Shown here: piece by piece, positions 45,463 through 55,545 of the stretch
Position numbering within the stretch: the stretch's first letter is position 1
Layout of the letters: every line of letters starts with the position of its first letter
Assembly (NCBI RefSeq): GCF_028640845.1
Contig: NC_080542.1
Coordinates: 137,198,346 to 137,262,345 of the forward strand
DNA: 64,000 nucleotides
Direction of reading: 5' to 3'
From: Ahaetulla prasina
Taxonomy: Eukaryota; Chordata; Lepidosauria; Squamata; Colubridae
Program-made: the position numbers and the translations under genes
Notes under the pieces: model-generated
Told to the model about the DNA's origin: nothing
Databases searched by the model: none
What the model saw: the letters and a program-made list of their open reading frames with translations, nothing else

Positions 45463-47263
45463 AGGGGGAGAAACTCTATTTTGCCCCTATCGTCTCTTTA
45501 TAATTTTTCTTTTATTTTTCACATAAATGAAAAAAAATGCACCTTTGCCTGTTGTTGTTGTTATTGTAGTAGTTACTTTTCTTATGAGTCCAGGTTTCTT
45601 CTGCAGTAGAGCTTGATTCTTTTCCTGCAGATACTAGCTATTTACATCTCCTTAAAGGGGATGTGGAGAAGATGGTGATCAAGTAGCACCTCATTGCAGC
45701 CAGTTCCTTGATGGCCATACTCTCTCTACCTTTTCCTATACACGCACATTTTAACTCTTAACTCAGTTGAAAGCCCTTTGTGGTTTCCTAAGTTGTCTCC
45801 TAATTATTTTTCTTAATAAAAAGGAATCCAATTGCGTTTCCAGTATCTTCTTTTTGAGATGTTCCCAATTGTTTCACTTCAGGATTTCTGCTCTGGTAAC
45901 TTCCCTAAGCTTATTGAAATTTTTCTCTCCTAAAATTTGATGATGGCCCTATTTTCTTTCCTTTCACCTTTTTAACCAATTCTACCCTATTGATTTTGAT
46001 CACATCAAGGAGATCCCATCACTAGTCCCTTCTTAAATTTTCTGGGAAATAAAATAGTCAGTAAAGCCACTGAGGAGTTTGGGAAACTCTTAGTCTCATG
46101 TTGGTTTTCCAATAGCTATTCAGATAATTGAAATCTCCCACTGTTGCTAAATCTCTAATTCCTGAGAGCCATATGCTTTAGGAGAGCTGTATTCAGATCA
46201 TCTGCCTCACTTAACAGTATGTATTATTTATTTATATTTGTTTGTATGTATTTATTTAGTGTGCCACTCAATTTAGAGTGGCATTGGATGGCAGACAGTA
46301 ATAATATTGCTATTTGCCATACCTTGCATTCTTATCCAAATATATGGTCAACACATTTCTAAGGCACAAGACTGGAGGGGGGTGGGAATTGAACTATATT
46401 CCTTTGAGCTTAATTTCTCTTTCTTTTTCCCCCTAATTAAAACTACTGTTTTTGCAAACATCATTTTGTAACATAACATGAGCATTTCTATAGTGAATTG
46501 TGTATGATGGGTGGAAAAGGCTATATTATTTCATACATGTATGTGTTTTGAATACCCTGTTTTCTTAATTGCTGGAATTATATAAATGTACTGCAATCTT
46601 AGTTGATTTAAAATGCTGTAGACAACATATTGCTATCCCGTTGTCCTGTTAAAAATAAAATAAAATATCCAGTAAAGTCCGAACACAAGATCTTTACAAA
46701 GCACCAGATGCATCTCTCCTCTTCAATTACTGCCTGCAAGATGGTTCTGTCTCTTTTTTTTAATTCTTGAATTTATAACATTTTTGACATTTGCTGGGCA
46801 ATTCATTTAGCAGCTAATGAATGGGGAGGTAGATTTTTCCTTCTCCATTTGATAGAGGCTTGCAATTTACTTCCATTGTTTGTCACTAGCTTCATCTTGC
46901 CATTTTTCTCCTACATCGTTTTTCCCTTTCTCTTCTCTTTCTTCTTAAACTGCATTACATTTTTTTATTGAGGACCAAGATGAACCGGTCCCTGCATCAT
47001 TGGACCCATTACACTTCCTAACAATTCCATTTACACCTTATTGTTTGTCTTATTGCTGGAAAATTCAGGTGATTCATCATGCCTGGGAAAGCACCTGATC
47101 CCATTTCCCTTGATATCGCAATCACTATGTGACAGGAATACTGTAAGCATTGCCTTTCAACCTACCTAACACACTAAGGTGATAAGTCTTTGGGGATTTT
47201 TAGCCTCTCATGTATTGATGAGATCCATTTTTGTAATGCTATTTTCTTGCTTCTTTTCAACAG
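45463..47263 (+). other. PTPRN2: intron, nothing recognised; ends in splice acceptor
   Basis: No exon signals apart from the acceptor TTGCTTCTTTTCAACAG before 47264, and no named repeats. Confidence 0.5.
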
Positions 47264-47350
47264 CCCACTGAGTGAAGAAAAAGGTTTGGACTTAATAAAG
47301 GAAGTTGCTGGTCTTCTGAAGCTCCAGATGACAGCATTTGCTGATATCAA
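47264..47350 (+). CDS. PTPRN2: PTPRN2 exon, start of membrane-proximal ectodomain, 87 bp
   Basis: Entered in phase 2 (C completes Asp) and left in phase 2 at a GTATGT donor. Joined to the previous exon it reads EYGYIMTEKDPLSEEKGLDL, continuing IKEVAGLLKLQMTAFADI. This is the first part of the SEA-like, ferredoxin-fold membrane-proximal domain of the PTPRN family. The AFADI segment and the long helix before it favour PTPRN2 (phogrin) over PTPRN, whose equivalent segment differs. It is the most diagnostic exon in the window. The next exon, with the rest of the domain, is not in the following 16.6 kb, which fits the very large introns of this gene. Confidence 0.93.
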
Positions 47351-47598
47351 GTATGTGCAATAGAAATCTTTCTGTTAATGTCTCCTTTTCCTAAATTTCT
47401 ACATCAATATTGGAATTTGTCCTGTGATGTGACAGACAAAAAACAAACCAAAGTATAATCCCGCTCAGTAATTCTATTGTCTTGAGATGGCTTGTCACAT
47501 TAAAAATGATGTAAAAGAGGAAAAACACACATGAGGATTATTCAATCAAGTCAGTAGCTTCAAGCTATGGAGACACATTATCTTTTAACTATCTAGAA
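47351..47598 (+). other. PTPRN2: intron start, nothing recognised
   Basis: Begins with the GTATGT donor. No repeats named. Confidence 0.5.
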
Positions 47599-47680
47599 CA
47601 GGGGTCAGCAACCTGCAGCTCTGGAGCCGCATGTGGTTCTTTCATCCCTCTGCTGTGGCTCCCTAGTGAACTAAGAGAAA
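47599..47680. mobile_element. hAT-like terminal fragment
   Basis: CAGGGGTCAGCAACCTGCAG followed by CTCTGGAGCCGCATGTGG matches, in reverse, the right end of the palindromic element at 27405-28150. Only one end is present. Confidence 0.65.
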
Positions 47681-49067
47681 GGAGAAAAATGTAATAAATA
47701 TGAATAAATAATGTAATTTTGTGAAATTAAGTAGATGCAGCGAGGTGAAGGTGTAGTTTAATTATGGTATAAAAGGCAATAATATGTATGTCAATAAATA
47801 CGAATTGATATTGGCTTCAATTATTATGAATAGTTACGAAAACAGGAATTCATTAGCTGGTGATAGTTGTGTGTTATGCTCTAGTGAATGGTAATAATAG
47901 AAAAACTAAGTATGAGGTTTTTGGAAAAATTATGTACGTAATATAGGTGATTGAGGTGTGGTGTGATATTTTGTTAAAAACCATAAATATATGGTGGAGA
48001 TAGAGGGTATATAAAAATAAGTGATTTGGAAAATAAAAAATGAATGCTAATAGTGATTGCTTAGTAAGTATCTATTTTTAAAATGTATTTTGTTTTGAAT
48101 GTGTGGTTTATGAATATGTTTATTCATGAGTATGCATGGCAAAGAAATTAATATTAAGCTAAAAGCATGATTGACTTGATTGTCTGATAAAAAAACTAAA
48201 ATAAGAATGTAGAATCGGAGAGGATGGGAGGTTTTGGATATGAAATAGTTCTGAATGTCAAGAGTGTAACTCAGGGAAAAAATAGACATGGAAGAAAAGG
48301 AAAAAAATAAAACTGAAGAAAAGTAAATGACTACAGTATAAGAAATTAAAGGATCCTGTATGAAAAAGTACTAGAGGATAAATTGATTTCCCTTGAGAAT
48401 GAATGGAAAGTAGATATAAGAAAAGAAGATGTAAAAGCTTCTTGGAACAGAATGAAAAGAATTACATAGCAGGGTGCCTCCGAAATGTGTGGAGTTAAGA
48501 GGAAATTTGAAAAAGGATGCTACATAAAATAATAATGAGAGAGAGGCTGATGATGAGGGAGAAATTTATGTAAGAAGAAATGTTGAAAAAATATATGAAA
48601 GAAAATGTATAAATACATATAGCCAAAAATATGTAAGTCAGAGAGGAAGGAAGGATTAGGAATAAAGGAAACTGAAAATACAAATCAATTTTAGTGGAAA
48701 TAATAATAAAAAATTACTTTGAAACTGTAGAAATAACTAAATAAGGAGCCTGCAGCAGAGTAAATGGAATTCAAAATAAAAGCAATGAAATGATTTAGGG
48801 TTTTTGTTCTGTTTTAATGTTTTGTTTGTTTGTTTGTTTGTTTGTTTGTTTGTTTAGGAAGTGCCTTCTAGTACTTTTAGAGATTGTGATGGAATGATAG
48901 TGTTACATATAAGAATGGGGCTGAAATAAATGCTATAAATATTAGTGTCTAAGAAAATCTTGATGAAAAGTAAGTCATAAATGCTGTGAAAATATAGAAA
49001 AATGGTATGGTGCAAAATAGGGATAGTGGCAGTATATTAAAAAATTGATCTGGTTTGCTTATGGAAT
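47681..49067. other. intron, AT-rich, nothing recognised
   Basis: Strongly A-rich on the plus strand and free of long frames; a (TTTG)n array lies at 48823-48857. It may be an old retroelement, but I cannot assign it. Confidence 0.4.
48823..48857. repeat. (TTTG)n microsatellite
   Basis: About eight TTTG units. Confidence 0.93.
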
Positions 49068-49078
49068 GTCAATACTAT

Positions 49079-49429
49079 AGGTAAAGGTAAAGGTTCTCCT
49101 CGCACATACGTGCTAGTCATTCCTGACTCTAGGGGGCGGTGCTCATCTCCGTTTCAAAGCCAAAGAGCCAGCGCTGTCTGAAGACGTCTCCATGGTCATG
49201 TGGCTGGCATGACTCAATGCCAAAAGTGCATGGAACACTGTTACCTTCCCACCAAAGGTGGTCCCTATTTTTTCTACTTGCATTTTTACGTGCTTTCGAA
49301 ACTGCTAGGTTGGCAGAAGCTGGAACAAGTAATGGAAGCTCACCCCATTACGCGGCACTAGGGATTCGAACTGCCGACCTTTTGATTGACAAGCTAAGTG
49401 TCTTACCCACTAAGCCACTACATTCCTTA
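49079..49429 (-). mobile_element. Sauria-type SINE with perfect 11-bp target duplication
   Basis: Complete minus-strand copy, 351 bp, flanked by GTCAATACTAT at 49068-49078 and 49430-49440. The body is close to the 43919 copy and it is the best-delimited SINE in the window. Confidence 0.93.
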
Positions 49430-49603
49430 GTCAATACTATGCCACTTGCTTAATGTCTGGGTGAAGGCTGCATCTTGATATGATGATGAATGCAAATAGC
49501 AAAAATAAAAGTGAAAGGAAGAGACAGATATTGACAAAGATTCTCAGTCATCCAGATAGAGTTGTCTAGAAGTTGAGTCGTGGAAGCTGTATTTATTTCC
49601 CTA

Positions 49604-49832
49604 CTAGCTGGATACCCATGCTCTGCTATGAAACTATGTGATCGGGCTTGATAAATTGACACTTACAGCTTGAAAATTAATGAATAGTTACGATCGCCTC
49701 TTTTCTCCCTCCAAAGCCTCTCCTCTCCCCTTCTCTCCCTCAGGCTGGCCCCATTGATCCTCTCCTATCCCCTTCTCTACCGCAGGCTTGCCCCACAGAA
49801 GCATCTCCTATCTTATCCCCTTCTCTCCCTCA
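49604..49832 (+). repeat. unclassified interspersed repeat, left part
   Basis: Begins TAGCTGGATACCCATGCTCT and CTATGAAACTATGTGATCGG, closely matched at 56803-56836. It is split by the hAT-like element at 49841-54916; the right part is at 54925-55545. Within it TCTCCCTCAG and CTCTCCTCTCCCCTT-like units recur. I do not recognise the superfamily. Confidence 0.6.
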
Positions 49833-50268
49833 GTCTAACTCAGGGGTAATCAACCTTTTTATACCTACCGCCCACTTTTGTATCTCTGTTAGTAGTAAAA
49901 TTTTCTAACCGTCCATCGGTTCCACAGTAATGCGCTGTGTATCATCGTCTGCACATGCCTCTCACGCATCGTGGATTGGGGTTGGGGGGGGGCACCGGCT
50001 ACCAGCTCTGCTTGTCTGTTACAGTTGGGTGGTGTGGGGGGAGATGTGCGAGCTATTCTGGGACGAGGCTCTTTTCTTTGCGGTCGCACTATAGCGCCAT
50101 TTAGTTTCACTTACATAACATGAACTAAACTTATGCACCGGCGATACAAATAGTATATTTTCAGAAATTTAAATTGTCACAGGGAATTTTATGAAAACCT
50201 AATAAAAATGTTTTTAAATAATGCTATGAAATTTTTTTAAAAAGTCAATTAAATAAAAAAAAGGAAAG

Positions 50269-50458
50269 TGTTAAGTTCTGGAAGTAACGAGGCTGGAGAC
50301 CAGGGTAGTGACAACAGCTCTTTAATATAGGGTGAACCCAGCAACTGGCTGGGAGAAAAACCTCTCCTTTTATACAGTTCTACTGGAGGCTTCGTCCAAT
50401 CAGCAACGTGCTGATTTCCCGCTCAAATATTTAAAGGCACAAACATGAATACATAACA
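50269..50458 (-). repeat. Gypsy 3' LTR, 190 bp
   Basis: Begins TGTTAAGTTC and ends ATACATAACA, so it has TGTTA...TAACA inverted ends. I see no difference from the LTR at 54633-54822. Confidence 0.97.
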
Positions 50459-50471
50459 CTCCTCCCCTCCC
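50459..50471 (-). other. Gypsy polypurine tract
   Basis: CTCCTCCCCTCCC on the plus strand is GGGAGGGGAGGAG in element sense, directly beside the 3' LTR, the expected primer for plus-strand DNA synthesis. Confidence 0.9.
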
Positions 50472-50510
50472 AGAAAACACTTTGCCTCTATTTACATATT
50501 TATTTACATG

Positions 50511-51098
50511 TTATTTTTCGACGTAGTCACGCAAATAACCTGGGCGTCTCCTAGTTCTTTCTGACCTGCGCGGTTCAGTTCTGGGTGGTGTTTTGAGCTG
50601 GTCGGAGGGGCTGTTTTCTCCTCCCAGCTCTTTCTCTGAGCCAACGGGCTCCGGATTATTGGCCGACTCTTTTTCTTGGCCATCCGGCCTTGGATTATTT
50701 TGAAACTGTCCCTGCTGTTTGCCTCGAACCTGATGGCGTCGCTGGAACTCTGGGACCTCAGCTAAGTCTTGCGCCTCCCCCGGGTCATTGTCAGCTGTGA
50801 ATTCAAATTGGTATTGGTCATGATCTGTTTCATTTGGTTCGGTTTGATCAGTTATTCGTTTCCTTATCTGATCTATGTGGCGCCTCCACACTCGGTTGTC
50901 TGGTAGCTCTACCACGTACGATTTTGGGCCGGTTATCTTTATTATTTGTCCTGCGAACCAACTAGGGCCGTCCCCATAGTTTCGGGCCCACACCCCGTCG
51001 CCTATGCTCATTTCCTTGTCTTTTCTAGTTCCCCTTGTAACCCTCTGGTGTGTAATGGGATTCAAGCGGTCAAGTGGGCATCGGAGTTTCCGTCCCAT
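50511..51098 (-). pseudogene. Gypsy integrase C-terminal part
   Basis: A 195-codon minus-strand frame. It opens MGRKLRCPLDRLNP, the end of the integrase core, followed by a DNA-binding-like module with WARNYGDGPSWFAGQI and the GPKSYVVEL (GPY/F-type) motif at about residue 55-60. The remaining 100 residues are a charged, glutamine- and proline-rich tail ending RRRPGYLRDYVEK. The upstream pol frame is offset. Confidence 0.9.
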
Positions 51099-51152
51099 TA
51101 GTAATTCGGCTGGGCTTTTCGGTGGCCGTGCTTGAGGTTCTGTGCTGGACGG

Positions 51153-51443
51153 CTAGGAAAAGTCTATCTTTGTTTGCCAGTCACCTGGCTTGAGCCTGGA
51201 CAATGCCTCCTTAGCGCTCCGGACGGAGCGCTCTGCAAGGCCATTCGACGCAGGGTGGAAAGGCGCAGAGAGGGCATGTCGGATGCCCTCCTCTGCCAGG
51301 TATTCTTCAAACTGGGCTGCCGTGAATTGAGGCCCATTGTCGGACACCAGAGTGTCCGGCAACCCGTGAGTTGCAAATAGGTGGCGCAGGGCTGCGATTA
51401 CTGCTTGGCCGTAGTGGATTTCATGAGTATGATCTCCAACCAT
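51153..51443 (-). pseudogene. Gypsy integrase catalytic core fragment
   Basis: Contains HGLPDTLVSDNGPQF (second catalytic Asp) and HPASNGLAERSVRSAKEAL (catalytic Glu). The first catalytic Asp should lie upstream in IHxDFAGP; in this copy that site reads IHIGFAGP (in the frame at 51456-52097), so Asp is replaced by Gly. Frame shifts separate it from its neighbours. Confidence 0.9.
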
Positions 51444-51455
51444 TTAGAGAATGCA

Positions 51456-52097
51456 TCAACAACCACTAGGAACGTTTGGCGTGGAAGGGCCAGCAAAACC
51501 AATGTGGATTCTTGACCAGGGCCCTTGGGGCTTTTCCCATTCCCTGACTGGGGCCGTTGGGGGTAGAGGTCTGGACTCTTGGCAAGCCTGGCATTTCCCT
51601 ACCCTCTCAGCAATCTCTGCGTCCATGAGTGGCCACCACACATAGCTTCTAGCTAACCCCTTCATCCTTACGATCCCTGGGTGACCCTCGTGGAGGAGGT
51701 CCAATACCTTTCCCCTTAATTTATCAGGAATTATTACACGATCACCCCATAACAGGCACCCCCCTTGAGCCGAGAGCTCATCTCGTTTTTTAACAAATTC
51801 TTTGAACCGTTCGCCCGGGCGCAGCGGCCACCCTCTCTGTACCCAACCGAGTACAGTCCTTAACACAATGTCCCGGTATGATGCCCGAGCCACTTCCTTA
51901 GATGTGACTGGGCCAGAGTCCAAAGAGTCAATAAGTAGAATGGGCGTCCCCGGAGTGGGGTCGTCGGTTGCCCCTGGTAGTGGGCATCGGCTTAACGCGT
52001 CTGCATGCCCCACTTCTTTTCCTGGTCGATGCTGCAGCTTGTACGAATAAGCGGCTAGGAATATAGTCCATCGGGTCAGTCGTGGCGAAAGTGCCAC
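51456..52097 (-). pseudogene. Gypsy RNase H end and integrase zinc-binding part
   Basis: A 213-codon frame: the end of RNase H and its linker (SPRLTRWTIFLAAYSYKLQH, HADALSRCP), then the integrase HHCC zinc-binding module (LLHEGHPGIVRMKGLARSYV, CQACQ), then the start of the catalytic core with the substituted first Asp (IHIGFAGP). Confidence 0.9.
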
Positions 52098-52680
52098 AGG
52101 CGTTGGTGATCGCCAGCCAGTATCCTAGTAGCGGTCTGTGGTCAGTCACGATTTCAAAATTCCGCCCAAAGACATATTCGTGGAATTTTTTAACCCCTGA
52201 CACAATGGCTAGTGCTTCTTTATCTAGCTGGCTGTAGTTTCTCTCTGGGGAGGACAACGTTCTAGAGTAAAAAGCTATAGGGGCTTCTGTGCCGTTTGGA
52301 AGTCTATGGCTGAGTACAGCCCCCACCCCATAAGGGGAGGCATCGCAAACCAGCACTAGGGGTAATGAGTTGTGATATTGGATGAGCAGGCTATCACTTG
52401 AGAGCAGGTTCTTTACTGCTTCAAAAGCCCTATTTTCCGACTTTCCCCAAGACCAAACAGTATTTTTTCCTAAGAGCCTATGCAGCGGTTCCGCAACGGT
52501 TGCTTTGTTCTTTAAAAAGACCGCGTAAAAATTCACCAATCCCAGGAATGCCTGCAGCTCTGCTTTGTTTTTGGGCGCTGGAGCCTTCCTAATTGCCTTA
52601 ACCTTGCTCTCAGTGGGGTGAATTCCTTTCTTGTCTATCCGTAGCCCAAGAAATCGACGGATTCGACCCCTATCTGGCAT
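52098..52680 (-). pseudogene. Gypsy RT thumb and RNase H
   Basis: Part of a 250-codon frame (51928-52680): RT thumb/connection FLGLRIDKKGIHPTESKVKA and ELQAFLGLVNFYAVFL, then RNase H with VCDASPYGVGAVLSH (first Asp), YSQLDKEALAIV (Glu) and IVTDHRPLLG (Asp). The downstream end leaves frame at about 52097. Confidence 0.9.
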
Positions 52681-52750
52681 TTGTTTGCCTTAACTTTTAA
52701 TCCGCTGTCCGGAAAATGCCCAAACCTTTCTTAACCGCCTCCCAATTCCT

Positions 52751-53122
52751 CTATGTTTTCCCTGAAATTAGGACATCATCAAGTAGGGAACTACCCTGGG
52801 AGCCCTGCAGTAGTCGTTCCATTAGGTTTTGGAACAGCCCTGGTGCCACACTAACCCCAAATTGCAATCGGGTGCACTTGAAGGCCCCCTGTGCGTTACA
52901 ATCGTTTGGGCTTGACTGTGCGGCGCTACTGGCAGTTGTTGGTAGGCTTGGGCCAAGTCTAACTTTGCAAAGACTTGCCCTTGCCCCAAAGAGTGCAATA
53001 AGTGTTGCACCACGGAACCGGTAAGCGCTTTTCTGTAAGGCTTTGTTAAGCGTCGCCTTGTAGTCAGCGCAAATTCTAATTGACCCGTCCGGCTTTATTG
53101 GGGTGACGATTGGCGTCTCCAC
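52751..53122 (-). pseudogene. Gypsy reverse transcriptase palm, frame-broken
   Basis: [20 protein letters not shown] begins the RT; the [15 protein letters not shown] block is in an overlapping frame (52822-53013), and [20 protein letters not shown] follows in the first. The catalytic box reads LLDDVL in one frame where YLDD is expected. At least two single-base shifts lie in this domain. Confidence 0.9.
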
Positions 53123-53242
53123 TTTGCGTGATCGACTGGCACCAAAATCCCTGATTTATGAGCTTGTCCAGCTCCTTATCGATTTTTGGTTTTAGGGCAA
53201 AGGACTCTCCTCGCCTTAAGCCTAATGGGGGCTACCTGGGGT

Positions 53243-53578
53243 CTAAGTTGAAGGAAATAGGGGTCCCCTTGTACTTGCCCAGGCAGTCCTTGAAGACATC
53301 TTGAACTCGTTAAAGAGAATGTCTTTCAGGTTACAGTCACTTCTGTAGATGCCAGTCACTCCCATGCCCAGGGCACGAAACCAGTCTAGTCCCAACAGAC
53401 TGGGCAGAGTTCCTTCGACGATCGTGATGGGCAGGGTCTTCTTGTGTGGACCGTACGACTCGGACGGAGGTGGTCCTCGAACAGGGATGCGATTCCCTGG
53501 TAGTCGTGGACTCGTAGCGTTGTGCTTGCAGGTGGCGCTTCGACACGGCAGTGACTTCGCCAAAGTGTCCCAGGACAT
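53243..53578 (-). pseudogene. Gypsy protease region, frame-broken
   Basis: EVDT followed by DQRS occurs in one frame (53386-53616), and MSWDTLAKSLPCR and LPSLLGLDWFRALGM in another. A single-base shift falls inside the D-T-G catalytic motif itself. The LLGLDWF block is the conserved protease C-terminal hydrophobic motif. Confidence 0.82.
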
Positions 53579-53803
53579 GATGGTGATCGCTGATCCGTGT
53601 CTACTTCAAGCCGCACCGTACTCCCTCTATTTTGGCTTGGTGAAGATCTTCTTCTCCACTCGGTCGAGGCGCGCCTATGACCACAGTTGTTTGGTTGGAA
53701 TCACGCCTTTTTGTTTGAGCCAATCGCGGGTCGCCTTGCCGATTCCGCTCTGATTGGTCGATTTGAATTTCGGCGGAAGGTTGGGCCGCTCGACAAACTT
53801 GAG

Positions 53804-54115
53804 CTAGGTGCCCTTTCTTCCCACACCGCAGGTCGCGTCCTTAAACTTGCAGCGTTGCGCTGGTGTTGACCACCGCAGCTTCCGTGATTCCTCTCTGTCC
53901 CCTTTGTCGCTTTCTCGGTTCGGCAGACCCTTCCTCATCTTCACCGCCGGATTCGGTCTGAACCTCCTCCTGGTGCACCGGGTTGCCTTCGCCGCCTTTG
54001 GTGGGACAGGCTTCTGCAGAGTCTCCGCCGCTTGGGTGGACATTTCATGTGCTCTGGCTTCGCCCAGAGCGGTGGCCAGCGTTAGGTTGCTCTTTGCTAG
54101 CAGCCGCCGCCGCAA
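53804..54115 (-). pseudogene. Gypsy gag C-terminal part and nucleocapsid
   Basis: RRRLLAKSNLTLATALGEAR is the capsid end; then a basic proline-rich linker and CKFKDATCGVGRKGT, where a Cys-rich zinc knuckle begins but loses its frame after the second Cys. Confidence 0.85.
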
Positions 54116-54160
54116 ACGGATGTCTTTGACCTCGGATGAGTTGCTCGAGGAGCACCTCGT

Positions 54161-54535
54161 CTAGGTCGCGTATCCGCAGTCCTTGGACGCTTTTCTTAGG
54201 GCGGCCATGTAGTCACCGGCGATGGTTTCGCCCTCCATCTGCCTTCGCTCTCCGAATTCAAACCGCCGCACGTATTTGGACGGCGTTGGTGCGAAGTGGT
54301 TTTTTAGTAAAGTCTGTAGAGTTGGCCATGACACCGACTGCAACGGCGTTGGCTCTGCCAGGGCTTCCGCGATATCAATGACCTCCGGACCACAGTGGCT
54401 TAAGAAATAAGCCCTTTTTCGGTTATCTGGAACTCCTTGCAGTTCGTTGGCTTCTAGAAAGCTTTCGAAACGGGTCATACGCTCCCATTTCTCCTTAGCC
54501 GGGTCAAATGGTGCGGGCGGAGTGTAACTGGCCAT
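54161..54535 (-). pseudogene. Gypsy gag N-terminal part
   Basis: Begins MASYTPPAPFDPAKEKWER, about 98 bp inside the LTR. Capsid-like motifs WERMTRFESFLEANEL and FLSHCGPEVIDIAEAL. Ends at a stop shortly after KDCGYAT; the rest of gag resumes in another frame. Confidence 0.9.
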
Positions 54536-54612
54536 CTCCGCTTTTCTGCCCTGAGTTTGCTGGGTTCGGGTCTATCGTGCTTCAGCTCGGTTCTGGTTCT
54601 CCTTAGCCTCGA

Positions 54613-54632
54613 GATCCCACCTTCGTCGCCAA
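54613..54632 (-). other. Gypsy primer-binding region
   Basis: In element sense, TTGGCGACGAAGGTGGGATC directly follows the 5' LTR. This is where a tRNA 3' end should pair; I do not assign the tRNA species. Confidence 0.65.
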
Positions 54633-54822
54633 TGTTAAGTTCTGGAAGTAACGAGGCTGGAGACCAGGGTAGTGACAACAGCTCTTTAATATAGGGTGAA
54701 CCCAGCAACTGGCTGGGAGAAAAACCTCTCCTTTTATACAGTTCTACTGGAGGCTTCGTCCAATCAGCAACGTGCTGATTTCCCGCTCAAATATTTAAAG
54801 GCACAAACATGAATACATAACA
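54633..54822 (-). repeat. Gypsy 5' LTR, 190 bp
   Basis: Same length and, by eye, same sequence as the 3' LTR at 50269-50458, implying a recent insertion or gene conversion. Contains CTCCTTTTATACAG, which reads CTGTATAAAAGGAG in element sense, a TATA-box-like promoter element. Confidence 0.97.
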
Positions 54823-54924
54823 GAAAGTGCTTCAGTATCAGACAAAACCCCTACCACCCACCATGAACGCTGGAATACCCACTAGTGGGCGGTAGGGACC
54901 AGGTTGACTACTGCTGGTCTAACT

Positions 54925-55545
54925 CCTTAGCATCAGAGTGTTTTTCAGATGGGGAGGGGGAGTAGAATTTCTAAACTCCCAGCCTGTGAGCTGGATGAGT
55001 CATGCACTGGCCACACCCATGCCCAAGTGGCAGTTGGAACAGAGTTCTTACACCCCCTGTGGAGGGGGAGTAGAACGTCTAACTAGCACCAGAGCGTGTT
55101 AATAAAAATATAAGAAATACTAATGATCTGATGGTCATTTCAAAAAAGCTTTTCTTAAACAGCACCTAGAAGCCAAGAGAAACGTACATGCCAAATTGCA
55201 AGTTTGTAGGCTTTACAGTTCTGGAGATAATTTATTTATTTATTTATTTATTTTATTAGATTTTTATACCGCCCTTCTCCCGAAGTACTCAGGGCGGTGT
55301 ACAGCCAGAATAAAATACAGAATATATACAATTAAAAGAATTTAAAATAAACTATTACTAAACGGCCGATAATTTAAAAGATTTAAAAATTTAAAATATT
55401 ACTAAAACCCCAATTTAAAATCAACTATTTATGCCAGTCCTGCTTGAATGAATAAATATGTTTTTAGCTCACGACGATAATGCGTGAGTGGTAGGCTTTA
55501 CGGTTTGTGATAATGCATGAGTGGTATTTCGCATATATATATTGG
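54925..55545 (+). repeat. unclassified interspersed repeat, right part
   Basis: Continues the repeat from 49832: CATCAGAGTGTTTTTCAG, GGGGAGGGGGAGTAGAA, AAATACTAATGATCTGATGG. It is interrupted at about 55228-55487 by a LINE tail, and ends near TGAGTGGTATTTCGCATATA. A second copy is at 56800-57366. Confidence 0.6.
55228..55487 (-). mobile_element. L2/CR1-type LINE 3' end
   Basis: Minus-strand copy of the 25300-25918 family: TATACCGCCCTTCTCCCGAA, then T/A-rich 3' region and a few C-terminal codons near 55440-55487. Confidence 0.8.

Larger units (their letters stand above)
50269..54822 (-). mobile_element. Ty3/Gypsy LTR retrotransposon, 4.55 kb
   Basis: Complete layout on the minus strand: LTR, primer-binding region, gag, protease, reverse transcriptase, RNase H, integrase, polypurine tract, LTR. 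Flanked by 5-bp direct repeats GAAAG (50264-50268 and 54823-54827). The order RT, RNase H, integrase places it in Ty3/Gypsy (Metaviridae); the gag style suggests a Mag-like lineage, by inference. There is no env-like frame. The coding region is broken by many single-base frame shifts and by a lost catalytic residue in integrase, so this copy should not be active on its own. Confidence 0.96.
49841..54916. mobile_element. hAT-like element carrying a Gypsy retrotransposon
   Basis: Left end CAGGGGTAATCAACC and right end GGTTGACTACTGCTG are imperfect inverted repeats; perfect 8-bp direct repeats GTCTAACT flank it (49833-49840 and 54917-54924). Without the Gypsy insertion and its 5-bp duplication the element is 517 bp and non-coding. 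Confidence 0.9.

Noticed and set aside
51132..54410. Several plus-strand open frames of 60-134 codons
   Set aside because: They are antisense shadows of the minus-strand Gypsy gag-pol.
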